The notes beneath the pieces are model-generated. The model did no database searches. It saw only the letters and a program-made list of their open reading frames with translations, and was not told the origin of the DNA. From positions 3,677 through 17,711 of the forward strand of contig DHHS01000121.1 in NCBI GenBank assembly GCA_002403415.1: DNA of 14,035 bases. Direction: 5' to 3'. A program made the position numbers and the translations under genes. Positions within the stretch are counted from its first letter, which is position 1. The number at the start of each line of letters is the position of its first letter. This stretch comes from Sphingomonas sp. UBA4766 (lineage in GTDB: Bacteria; Pseudomonadota; Alphaproteobacteria; Sphingomonadales; Sphingomonadaceae). This document shows, in pieces, positions 1-6,585 of this stretch.

Positions 1-762
1 AATGTCCTGCTTGGCGATATGGCTGGAGACGAGTTCAGCCTGAGCGGCCTGATATTCGGCCGACATCTCCGTGGCATAGCCGCCGGTGCCCTCGCCCTCG
101 ATACCCTTCACATTCTCGACGAAAATGGGCTTTGCGCCCAGCGACATGATCTGTTCCTTGGTCGCAGCGCGCACATCGGTGGCAGAGACTTGCGCGCCCA
201 GCCGCCGCGCGGTTGCAATCGCCTGCAAGCCCGCGACGCCGACCCCCATGATGAACACGCGCGCCGCCGAGACGGTGCCTGCGGCGGTCATCATCATCGG
301 GAAAGCGCGGCCATATTCGGCCGCTGCGTCCAGCACCGCCTTGTAACCGGCAAGATTCGCCTGGCTCGACAGGATATCCATCGACTGCGCGCGGGTGATG
401 CGCGGCATGAATTCCATCGCCAGTGCTTCGAATCCGGCGGCGGCATAGGCATCGACCCGTGCGCGCTCCGCAAACGGGCTGAGGCTCGCGACGACCCACG
501 CACCAGGGGCAGCTCCCGTAATGCTCGCCGGATCGGGGCCCTGAACGCCGAGCAGAATGTCGGCGCCCGCCACCGTCGCCGCGCGGTCGCCAACCGCCGC
601 GCCTGCATCGCCGAATTGCGCATCGCTGATCGCGGCCAGCGCCCCTGCGCCCGTCTCCACCGCAACGCTCGCGCCCAGTGCGATGAATTTCTTGACCGTC
701 TCCGGCGTTGCCGCGACGCGGCCCTCACCAGCGTTTTGTTCTTTCAGGACCGCGATTTTCAT
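1..762 (-). CDS. pntAA: NAD(P) transhydrogenase subunit alpha part 1 (partial, 3' end off window)
   Basis: This is the NAD(H)-binding domain I subunit of proton-translocating transhydrogenase, which moves hydride between NAD(H) and NADP(H) using the proton gradient at the inner membrane. The frame is open from the ATG at 762 to base 1, giving 254 residues; family members are about 380, so roughly two thirds is present. It starts MKIAVLKEQNAGEGRVAATP, typical of PntAA. Residues 122-140 (ITRAQSMDILSSQANLAGY) are the conserved nucleotide-site segment of domain I. A Rossmann motif GVGVAG begins at 173 and an acidic residue (D196, in ATDVR) ends the next strand, as expected for NAD rather than NADP. 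The start lies 7 bp after the stop of the small upstream gene, so the two are probably co-transcribed; its own Shine-Dalgarno is weak. pntAB and pntB should lie beyond the left edge. The identification is very secure. Confidence 0.96.
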   Translation of the reverse strand, partial: MKIAVLKEQNAGEGRVAATPETVKKFIALGASVAVETGAGALAAISDAQFGDAGAAVGDRAATVAGADILLGVQGPDPASITGAAPGAWVVASLSPFAERARVDAYAAAGFEALAMEFMPRITRAQSMDILSSQANLAGYKAVLDAAAEYGRAFPMMMTAAGTVSAARVFIMGVGVAGLQAIATARRLGAQVSATDVRAATKEQIMSLGAKPIFVENVKGIEGEGTGGYATEMSAEYQAAQAELVSSHIAKQDI

Positions 763-769
763 GCCGCGC

Positions 770-895
770 TTACGGCTTGATCAGCAAAATGACGATGAAG
801 GCGAGGATAGCCGAAATGGCCGCGCCATATTTCAGCAGCCCCAGCACGAAGTTGTAGGTCGCACGATGTGTGTCGATATTGCCGTTGCCGGTCAT
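770..895 (-). CDS. aa3-type cytochrome c oxidase subunit IV-like small membrane protein
   Basis: This 41-residue gene runs from the ATG at 895 to the TAA at 770-772. The N-terminus is polar (MTGNGNIDTHRATYNFVLGL) and is followed by one hydrophobic helix, about residues 19-39, ending LLIKP. This pattern (short soluble head with H and Y, then one transmembrane helix) matches the bacterial aa3-type cytochrome oxidase subunit IV family (COX4_pro_2), whose members are about 40-65 residues. That family often sits directly before pntAA in sphingomonads, although its role there is not established. A clear GAGGGG Shine-Dalgarno lies about 6-10 nt before the ATG, which supports real translation. The stop is 7 bp before pntAA, so it is the leader gene of the transhydrogenase operon. 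It may be an oxidase subunit or simply a small partner of the transhydrogenase; the sequence cannot separate these. Confidence 0.8.
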   Translation of the reverse strand: MTGNGNIDTHRATYNFVLGLLKYGAAISAILAFIVILLIKP

Positions 896-930
896 CAGCC
901 CCTCGGTCGCTTGTTTGCTCGTTGGCGCGG

Positions 931-959
931 ACCTTAACCGCGCGCGCCCGCCATCTCAA
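931..959 (-). promoter_or_regulatory. Candidate sigma70-type promoter for subunit IV-pntAA operon
   Basis: Reading the minus strand there is TTGAGA (954-959), a 17-bp spacer, then TAAGGT (931-936). The -35 matches consensus at 5 of 6 bases and the -10 at only 3 of 6. Transcription would start near 924, about 29 nt before the ATG at 895. A TTAACC element overlaps the -10 and may be a regulator site. Confidence 0.4.
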
Positions 960-1014
960 CCCCTGAGGGAGTGTCGGGCGGCTTAAGGGCGCCTTTACTC
1001 CCGCTGGTTAAGGT
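931..1014. repeat. 9-bp inverted repeat in the divergent pnt/response-regulator spacer
   Basis: ACCTTAACC (931-939) and its exact complement GGTTAAGGT (1006-1014) flank a 66-bp centre within the 152-bp spacer 896-1047. Each arm holds TTAACC, resembling an alphaproteobacterial CtrA half-site, and each sits near one of the divergent genes. The rest of the spacer shows no terminator and no convincing plus-strand promoter. Confidence 0.5.
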
Positions 1015-1047
1015 TACCGGGCGAGATTTGAGGACGAGACCGGCATA

Positions 1048-2469
1048 ATGACGCGCAACGGCCAGCGGATGCTGATGCTGATCGACGATGAACCGGCCCA
1101 GCGGCGGCTGGTGTCGGCGCTCGCCGCGCGCGCGGGCTGGCGATCAATTTTTGCAAGCGACGCCGAAATGGCAATCGCCATGCTCGGCACGCAGGACGGG
1201 ATGCAGCTTGATTGCATCCTGCTCGATCACTGGGCCGATGAGGGCGCTGCGGCGACGCTGATCTGCGAATTGCGCGGACGGCGGCCCATGCTGCCCATTT
1301 TGGTTCTAACCGCCAATGGCTCGGTCAGCCATGCGGTCAGCGCGATGCGCAGCGGCGCCACCGATTTCCTCGTCAAGCCCATTGCCCCCGACCGGCTGAT
1401 CGCCGCCCTTGATGCCGCCGTGCGCGGGGTGGGCACGGGGGAACTGCGCCCGCTGACCGAAAAAATCGCCGCGCCCTTGGGCTTTGACGAAATCGTCGGA
1501 TCCGAACCCAAGTTTCGCGCCGCGCTCGCCATTGCTGCCAAGGCTGCACGCGCACGCGTGCCGGTGCTGATCGAGGGCGAAAGCGGTGTCGGCAAGGAAG
1601 TGGTGGCAGAGGCGGTCCATGCCGCCTCGCCGCGCGCGAAAAAACCGATGCTCGCGGTGAACTGCGGCGCGATCCCTGCGAACCTCGTCGAGAGCGAGCT
1701 TTTCGGCCACGAGAAAGGCGCCTTCACCGGCGCGTTCGAGCGCAAGATCGGCCGCTTCGCGCAAGCCGATGGTTCGACGATCTTTCTTGACGAAATCGGC
1801 GAAATGCCGCTCGACGCGCAGGTCAAGCTGCTGCGCGTGCTCGAAACCGGCGAGTTTCAGCCCGTCGGCGCGCGCCATCCGCGCGAGGTTGATGTGCGCA
1901 TCATCGCCGCCACCAACAAGCGCCTGATCGACGAGGTTGAGGCGGGGCGGTTCCGCGAAGACCTGTATTACCGACTGAACGTCGTGCAGATCACCATCCC
2001 GCCGCTGCGCGACCGCGCCAGCGATATTCCCGCGCTTGCCCGGCATCTGATGGCGCGTATTGCCCAGCAGCCGGGCTTGCGGCCCATCGGCATTACCGAT
2101 GCAGCACTGCAATTGCTGGTCGATTATGACTGGCCCGGCAATGTCCGCCAGCTTCACAACGCGCTGTTTCGCGCCGCTGTGCTCTGCGATGCGACCGCGC
2201 TGACCCCCGCCGATTTTCCGCAGATCGCCCGGCTTGGCGAACGCCGCACCGAACCGCACAGCACCGCCGCGACCCCGGCGAGCGGCGGCGTGACGCTGTT
2301 TCGCGCCGATGGCAATTTGCGCCCGCTCGAGGAGATTGAGGCGGACGTGATCCGCCTCGCCATCGGCCATTATCGCGGCCGCATGACCGAAGTCGCGCGG
2401 CGGCTGGGGATCGGGCGGTCAACGCTCTACCGCAAACTCGGTGAACTAGGGATCGACAACGCGGCTTGA
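1048..2469 (+). CDS. Sigma-54-type response regulator (receiver, AAA+, Fis-type HTH)
   Basis: A 473-residue NtrC-like regulator. The receiver domain (about 8-125) has the acidic pair D13/D14, phospho-acceptor D60 (ILLDHW), T88 and K110, so it looks phosphorylatable. The AAA+ domain (about 148-378) has Walker A GESGVGKE at 177-184, the sigma-54 contact loop GAFTGA at 224-229, Walker B TIFLDEIGE at 244-252, and DWPGNVRQL at 361-369. A Fis-type helix-turn-helix occupies about 432-468, with recognition helix near GIGRSTLYRKL. All motifs needed for ATP-driven activation of sigma-54 RNA polymerase are present. No histidine kinase gene is adjacent. The ATG at 1048 has GAGGA about 13 nt upstream, a long spacing; the in-frame ATG at 1069 would keep the receiver intact and is a possible start. 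Target genes cannot be read from the window, and no good -24/-12 promoter was found in its spacers. Confidence 0.93.
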   Translation: MTRNGQRMLMLIDDEPAQRRLVSALAARAGWRSIFASDAEMAIAMLGTQDGMQLDCILLDHWADEGAAATLICELRGRRPMLPILVLTANGSVSHAVSAMRSGATDFLVKPIAPDRLIAALDAAVRGVGTGELRPLTEKIAAPLGFDEIVGSEPKFRAALAIAAKAARARVPVLIEGESGVGKEVVAEAVHAASPRAKKPMLAVNCGAIPANLVESELFGHEKGAFTGAFERKIGRFAQADGSTIFLDEIGEMPLDAQVKLLRVLETGEFQPVGARHPREVDVRIIAATNKRLIDEVEAGRFREDLYYRLNVVQITIPPLRDRASDIPALARHLMARIAQQPGLRPIGITDAALQLLVDYDWPGNVRQLHNALFRAAVLCDATALTPADFPQIARLGERRTEPHSTAATPASGGVTLFRADGNLRPLEEIEADVIRLAIGHYRGRMTEVARRLGIGRSTLYRKLGELGIDNAA

Positions 2470-2500
2470 TTTTTGGTCGCCACGACGCAACGTGATCGCA

Positions 2501-3250
2501 ATGGAATTTTCTGGAAAGACCGCGTTGATCACCGGCGCAGCCTCAGGCATCGGCCGCGCGGTCGCCGAGCATTTGGCAGCGCGGGGCGCAGCGCGCCTGA
2601 TATTGGTCGATCGCGACGCCGCCGGTCTCGCAGCGCTTCAATTACCATGTGCCGTTCATCGCGAGACCGGCGATGTCGCCGATGAAGTCCTTTGGGCGCG
2701 GTTGGCATCTGCGCTTGACGGACTCGACCACGCCGTTGTCAACGCCGGAGTTGCCTCTGCGGGCGACATCATCGGTTTACCCTTTGCCGAATGGCGCCGT
2801 TTGCTGTCGGTGAATCTTGATGGCGCATTTTTGACCCTCCAGGCCGCAATGCGTGCAATGGCGACGCGCGGCGGCACGATTGTCGCGACAGCTTCTGCCG
2901 CCGGAATAAAAGCAGAAGCCGGCGTCGCGGCTTATGGCGCGTCCAAGGCCGCGCTAGTTCATCTGGTAAAGGTTGCGGCAAAAGAGGGAGCGGTCGCCAA
3001 TATTCGGGTCAACGCCATCGCGCCCGCCGGCGTCAAAACCCCCGTATGGGATGAGGTACCGATGTTCGTCGAGCGCGCCGAGGCAATTGGCCGCGACGCC
3101 GCTTTCGACGAATTGGCGGCTCTTGCGACGCCGCTTGGCCGCTATGCGACTTCGGAACAAGTTGCCGCACAAATCGCATTTCTGTTGAGCGAGTCCTCCA
3201 CCCTGATCACCGGTGCGGTCCTGGTCGCTGATGGTGGCTACACACTTTAG
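2501..3250 (+). CDS. SDR-family NAD(P)-dependent oxidoreductase
   Basis: A classical short-chain dehydrogenase of 249 residues from the ATG at 2501; an in-frame GTG at 2492 would add three. Numbering from the ATG, the cofactor loop is TGAASGIG at 11-18, an acidic residue ends the second strand (D37, in LVDRD), which usually favours NAD(H), and NAG lies at 81-83. The tetrad is N105, S132, Y145 and K149 (YGASK), all present, so it should be active. The C-terminus has the usual ITGAVLVADGGYTL. The substrate is not predictable; the closest general type is 3-oxoacyl reductase or sugar/polyol dehydrogenase-like SDRs. It lies 31 bp after the response regulator and might be co-transcribed with it. 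No clear Shine-Dalgarno precedes either start. Its stop is interlocked with the folP stop on the other strand. By eye its base composition is slightly more AT-rich than its neighbours. Confidence 0.9.
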   Translation: MEFSGKTALITGAASGIGRAVAEHLAARGAARLILVDRDAAGLAALQLPCAVHRETGDVADEVLWARLASALDGLDHAVVNAGVASAGDIIGLPFAEWRRLLSVNLDGAFLTLQAAMRAMATRGGTIVATASAAGIKAEAGVAAYGASKAALVHLVKVAAKEGAVANIRVNAIAPAGVKTPVWDEVPMFVERAEAIGRDAAFDELAALATPLGRYATSEQVAAQIAFLLSESSTLITGAVLVADGGYTL

Positions 3251-4326
3251 TGCCCCACCAGCGCCGCATCGCGCATCCCGCGCCACACGCGTAGCGCCTG
3301 CACCGTTTCCGCGACGTCATGGACGCGCAGCATCTGCACCCCCGCCTCCGCGCCCTTCAGCGCCAGCGCCAGGCTGCCGCCCAGCCGGTCGCCGACCGGC
3401 GCTTCGTTCGACAGCGCACCGATGATCCGCTTGCGGCTCGCGCCCAGCATGATCGGGCAGCCGAGCCCGTGAAACAGCGCAAGGCCGCCCAGCAGCGCGA
3501 GATTGTCGCTCAGCGCTTTGCCAAAGCCGATGCCGGGATCGACGATGATCTTCGCACGGTCGATGCCGGCCATCACCGCCGCTTCGACGCGCGCCGCCAG
3601 CCAGTCGAATGTTTCAATCAGTGGATCGGCATAGCCCTTCCCCCCCCGAGCACCCCCATGCGGCCCCTTTGCCGGATCGGGCGAGTGCATCAGCACCACC
3701 GGCACGCCTGCCTTTGCGACGACTTCGGCCGAACGGCTGTCCCAGACCAGCGCCGAGACATCGTTGACCATGTGCGCCCCGCGCTCCAGCGCCGCCTCCA
3801 TCACCGCCGCCTTGCGGGTATCGATCGACACCGGGGCGGCGCGCGCGAGCCGTTCGACCACCGGCGCGATCCGCTTGATCTCATCCCCCTCCCACACCAG
3901 CGCCGCGCCGGGACGAGTCGATTCGCCGCCCAAGTCGATCAGCGCAGCGCCAGCCGCAATCATGTCGAACCCGGCTTCGGCGGCGGCCTGCGGATCATCC
4001 TCCAGCTTGCCGCCGTCGGAAAAGCTGTCGGGCGTGACGTTCAATATGCCCACGACATGCGGCTGGTCGAGCCGCAGCACCCGTTCGCCCAGCGTGATCG
4101 GGGCGCGCGGGGCGGTGATCGCGGCGTGTAGCGCGGCGGCGCGCGCATCGCTCACCCCCAGCGTCGCGGCGAAGTCGGCAATCGACAGCGTGCGCCGGGC
4201 GCCCCCTTCAATCACGTCATAGGCGGCGAACCATTGCATCCCGCCCGCCAATCGCGCGACCGCGCCATCACGCCCGATCGGCGAGTCCACAAATTGCGTC
4301 GGCAGCAGGTAGAGCTTTTGCGTCAT
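3247..4326 (-). CDS. folP: Dihydropteroate synthase with N-terminal extension
   Basis: FolP condenses 6-hydroxymethyl-dihydropterin pyrophosphate with p-aminobenzoate in folate synthesis and is the sulfonamide target. Conserved segments are all present: GILNVTPDSFSDGG (93-106), GGESTRPG (133-140), IDTRK (168-172), NDV (188-190), MH (213-214), DPGIGFGK (263-270), GASRKR (295-300) and RVHD (334-337). The protein is 359 residues against about 280 for the E. coli enzyme. The excess is an N-terminal block of roughly 85 residues before the barrel, whose function I do not know. The ATG at 4326 is preceded by GCGGGG and lies 20 bp after the ccrM stop, so both are probably on one transcript. The stop codon overlaps the SDR stop on the opposite strand. 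An eight-G run in the coding strand (3640-3647) is a possible slippage site, but the frame is intact. Confidence 0.96.
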   Translation of the reverse strand: MTQKLYLLPTQFVDSPIGRDGAVARLAGGMQWFAAYDVIEGGARRTLSIADFAATLGVSDARAAALHAAITAPRAPITLGERVLRLDQPHVVGILNVTPDSFSDGGKLEDDPQAAAEAGFDMIAAGAALIDLGGESTRPGAALVWEGDEIKRIAPVVERLARAAPVSIDTRKAAVMEAALERGAHMVNDVSALVWDSRSAEVVAKAGVPVVLMHSPDPAKGPHGGARGGKGYADPLIETFDWLAARVEAAVMAGIDRAKIIVDPGIGFGKALSDNLALLGGLALFHGLGCPIMLGASRKRIIGALSNEAPVGDRLGGSLALALKGAEAGVQMLRVHDVAETVQALRVWRGMRDAALVGH

Positions 4327-4346
4327 CCCCGCTTCATGCCCGGACG

Positions 4347-5474
4347 TCAGGGCTGTGTCGCGAGCAAATAGACCTGGCGCAGGCTATCGATCGGGGTCAG
4401 CACGCCGTCCCGCTCAATATGCCAGAAGGTCCAGCCATTGCAGGCCGGTGCCCCTTGCAGCACCGCGCCCAGCTTGTGGATCGAGCCTGCCTCGCCGCCG
4501 GGGGCAAGCAACGACCCATCGGCGCGCACTACCGCGCGAAACCGCCGCCGGGCATCGCTCAGCACCGTGCCCGCTGGCAGCATCCCGTTTTCCACGATCG
4601 TGCCAAAGGACACGCGCGGTGCCGAACGCGGGCTCTGCATCGTCGCCAGCGCCGATTCGTCGAGTGGGAGGGCGGCCTCGATCCGCTCGATCGCGGCATC
4701 GCAATAGCCATGCTCGCGCTCGATCCCGATCCAGCGCCGCCCCAGCCGCTTGGCGACCGCCCCCGTCGTGCCGGTGCCGAAAAACGGGTCGAGCACGACA
4801 TCGCCCGGCTTCGTGCAGGCCAGCAGAATGCGATACAGCAACGCCTCGGGCTTTTGGGTCGGGTGAACCTTCACCCCGCCTTTTTTGAGCCGCTCCTGCC
4901 CGCCACACACGGGAAATTCCCAATCGCTGCGCATTTGCAGTTCGTCGTTCAGCGTCTTCATGCTGCGATAATTGAAGGTATAGCGCGCCTTTTCCCCCAT
5001 CGACGCCCAGATCAGCGTTTCGTGCGCGTTGGTAAATCGCGTGCCCTTGAAATTGGGCATCGGGTTCGACTTGCGCCAGACAATGTCGTTGAGGATCCAA
5101 TAACCCAGATCCTGAATCGCCGCGCCAACCTTGAAGATGTTGTGATAGCTGCCGATGACCCAGATCGTCGCGTCATCCTTCAGGATGCGCCTGGCCTCCG
5201 CCAGCCACGCGCGGGTAAAGGCGTCATAGGCGCTCAGGCTGTCAAACTTGTCCCAGGCATCGGTGACTGCGTCGACATGGCTGCCATCGGGGCGGCTAAG
5301 GTCGCCGCCAAGCTGAAGGTTATAGGGTGGGTCGGCAAAGATCATGTCGACCGATTTGGGCGGCAGCGCGCGCATCGCGGCAATGCAATCACTGCGGATA
5401 ATCTGGTCGAGCGGGAGCACCGCTTTTGGCGCTTCGGCACGCTTAACCTTTTCCAGCACCCCCATATCGCGCAT
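4347..5474 (-). CDS. ccrM: CcrM-type cell-cycle DNA adenine methyltransferase (GANTC)
   Basis: A beta-class N6-adenine methyltransferase of 375 residues; Caulobacter CcrM is 358. The catalytic motif FADPPYNLQLGG (46-57, DPPY at 48-51) comes before the SAM-binding motif DPFFGTGTT (229-237), the order that defines the beta class. HPTQKPEALLYRI (204-216) is also typical. The C-terminal domain (about 287-372, with NGWTFWHIERDG at 346-357) is the extra domain of CcrM enzymes that takes part in recognising GANTC. The known role is to remethylate hemimethylated GANTC late in the cell cycle, with GcrA and often CtrA in the circuit. Two starts are possible: ATG 5474, or ATG 5465 (MGVLEKVKR), which has a better-placed GGGGA eight bases upstream and may be the true one. 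It is followed by folP after 20 bp. A strong promoter candidate and GTTAAC dyad lie upstream. Confidence 0.96.
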   Translation of the reverse strand: MRDMGVLEKVKRAEAPKAVLPLDQIIRSDCIAAMRALPPKSVDMIFADPPYNLQLGGDLSRPDGSHVDAVTDAWDKFDSLSAYDAFTRAWLAEARRILKDDATIWVIGSYHNIFKVGAAIQDLGYWILNDIVWRKSNPMPNFKGTRFTNAHETLIWASMGEKARYTFNYRSMKTLNDELQMRSDWEFPVCGGQERLKKGGVKVHPTQKPEALLYRILLACTKPGDVVLDPFFGTGTTGAVAKRLGRRWIGIEREHGYCDAAIERIEAALPLDESALATMQSPRSAPRVSFGTIVENGMLPAGTVLSDARRRFRAVVRADGSLLAPGGEAGSIHKLGAVLQGAPACNGWTFWHIERDGVLTPIDSLRQVYLLATQP

Positions 5475-5525
5475 CCCCGATCCGAACAGCGCGCAACCGT
5501 GGCGGAAAAGCGCGGTCCGTCAAGC

Positions 5526-5554
5526 ATAATATGGTTAACGAAAATGCCTGCCAA
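5526..5554 (-). promoter_or_regulatory. Strong candidate ccrM promoter
   Basis: On the minus strand TTGGCA (5549-5554) and TATTAT (5526-5531) are separated by exactly 17 bp, each matching the sigma70 consensus at 5 of 6 bases. Transcription would begin near 5519, giving a leader of about 45 nt to the ATG at 5474. TTAACCAT, a CtrA-type half-site, occupies 5531-5538 at the downstream end of the spacer and overlaps the first base of the -10. Confidence 0.65.
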
Positions 5555-5563
5555 ATCGTTAAC
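5534..5563. promoter_or_regulatory. 8-bp dyad GTTAACGA / TCGTTAAC over the ccrM promoter
   Basis: Plus-strand GTTAACGA (5534-5541) and TCGTTAAC (5556-5563) are exact inverted copies with a 14-bp gap. One arm lies in the promoter spacer next to the -10 and the other just upstream of the -35, an arrangement expected of a dimer-bound operator. The GTTAAC cores are 24 bp apart centre to centre, which differs from the Caulobacter CtrA pair TTAA-N7-TTAA. Confidence 0.55.
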
Positions 5564-5596
5564 TTAGGGGAACATTCGCAGACCCGACCAGATATT

Positions 5597-5650
5597 GAGT
5601 CCGCGACTTACCCACAGGCCCTATTAGCGGGGGTGTGGCGCAAAGGACTC
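5597..5650. repeat. Nested inverted repeat with a GANTC site at each end
   Basis: GAGTCC (5597-5602) pairs with GGACTC (5645-5650). Inside, CCACA and CCC pair with GGG and TGTGG around a seven-base loop (TATTAGC), interrupted by a two-base mismatch. Both outer arms contain a CcrM site (GAGTC, GACTC). The element sits just past the desaturase stop and upstream of the ccrM promoter. It has no T-tract in either direction, so it is not a classical intrinsic terminator. Confidence 0.4.
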
Positions 5651-5652
5651 GC

Positions 5653-6561
5653 TCAGACGCGGATCAACTTTGCATCGCGTTCTATCATCGTTGCGGCCGT
5701 GCGCACCTCCCAAACCAGACCCACGCGCTCCAGTAACCGGATGACGGCATAGCCCCAATCGCTTTGGCCCGGCGCGAGCCCAATCTGCGCGGACCCGGGA
5801 TATGCATGGTGATTATTGTGCCACGCTTCGCCCATCGTCGGGATCGCGGCCCAAGGTACATCATGCGCTTGCACCCCCGCCCCGTCGACCAGCCAGCTTT
5901 GCGGGCCACGCCGGTGCGCGAGGTGGCCGACATACCAATGCCCGGTGACCGATGCGAACACGCGCACGCAAACGCCCCATATCACCCACGGCCAGCCGCC
6001 CAACATGAACAGTGGAATCGCGATCAGCAGTTGTTGCGCCATCCAGGTTCGTTCGAGGAGGCGATAGACGGGATCGCCCCCGATCCGCCCGAGATCGAAG
6101 CGCGGCGAATGCGCGAGCTCCAGACGGCAGTGCATTTGCCACCACGCATCGACCAGCATCGGCTGGCGGTGCGCGAGATAATCATGGCAATCGGGCTGGC
6201 GCTGCGCCCAGTCGCGCAAATCATGCGTGCGCACCATCCACTGGGGACCGCTCATCCCCACGGCGGTGCCGAACCAGACCAGCAGATATTCGAGCCAGCG
6301 CGGACAGGCGAAGCTGCGGTGGATCATGAGCCGATGGAAGCCGATGCTGTGCCCTATCAGCAGAGTGGCGGCGGTTGTCAGGATAAAGACGCCTATCGCG
6401 CTCCAACTGACGAAAAGCGGCGCCAGCACGAGCGTGGCCATCATCATCGTGCCATTCCAGAACGAATGCACTGCGTCCCAGCGGACCCGGCCGACACGCG
6501 CATTGCAATCCGGATCGGGGCGGATCGAATTCACCGCGCAGGGGTCGAAAGCACTGGCCAT
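5653..6561 (-). CDS. Membrane fatty-acid (acyl) desaturase, histidine-box family
   Basis: A 302-residue integral-membrane di-iron desaturase-family protein, expected to introduce a double bond into acyl chains at the inner membrane. Histidine boxes: GHSIGFHR with H71 and H76, and H81 nearby; THDLRDWAQ with H113, followed by H126 and H131; H208/H213; and the last box WHNNHH with H248, H251 and H252. Hydrophobic segments lie at about 40-70, 89-104 and 173-200. The second box departs from the usual HRxHH form of delta-9 acyl-CoA desaturases, although histidines are still available. I start at ATG 6561 (MASAFDP) because AGGAG sits six bases upstream; the ATG at 6567 would touch that AGGAG. It is divergent from the arsR gene, which probably controls it. 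Substrate and bond position cannot be told from sequence. Confidence 0.88.
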   Translation of the reverse strand: MASAFDPCAVNSIRPDPDCNARVGRVRWDAVHSFWNGTMMMATLVLAPLFVSWSAIGVFILTTAATLLIGHSIGFHRLMIHRSFACPRWLEYLLVWFGTAVGMSGPQWMVRTHDLRDWAQRQPDCHDYLAHRQPMLVDAWWQMHCRLELAHSPRFDLGRIGGDPVYRLLERTWMAQQLLIAIPLFMLGGWPWVIWGVCVRVFASVTGHWYVGHLAHRRGPQSWLVDGAGVQAHDVPWAAIPTMGEAWHNNHHAYPGSAQIGLAPGQSDWGYAVIRLLERVGLVWEVRTAATMIERDAKLIRV

Positions 6562-6585
6562 GATCATCTCCTATTATTTAACTCA

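Noticed and set aside
1306..2370. Long minus-strand open frame opposite the response regulator
   Set aside because: It lies wholly antisense to a gene with clear motifs, and its translation shows no domain. Such shadows are normal in GC-rich DNA.
4323..4337. Four-codon open frame whose stop overlaps the folP start
   Set aside because: ATG AAG CGG GGA TGA is short enough to be chance; there is no separate ribosome-binding site.
4419..5567. 382-residue plus-strand open frame opposite ccrM
   Set aside because: Shadow frame of ccrM; no motif, no plausible ribosome-binding site, and it would cross the ccrM promoter.
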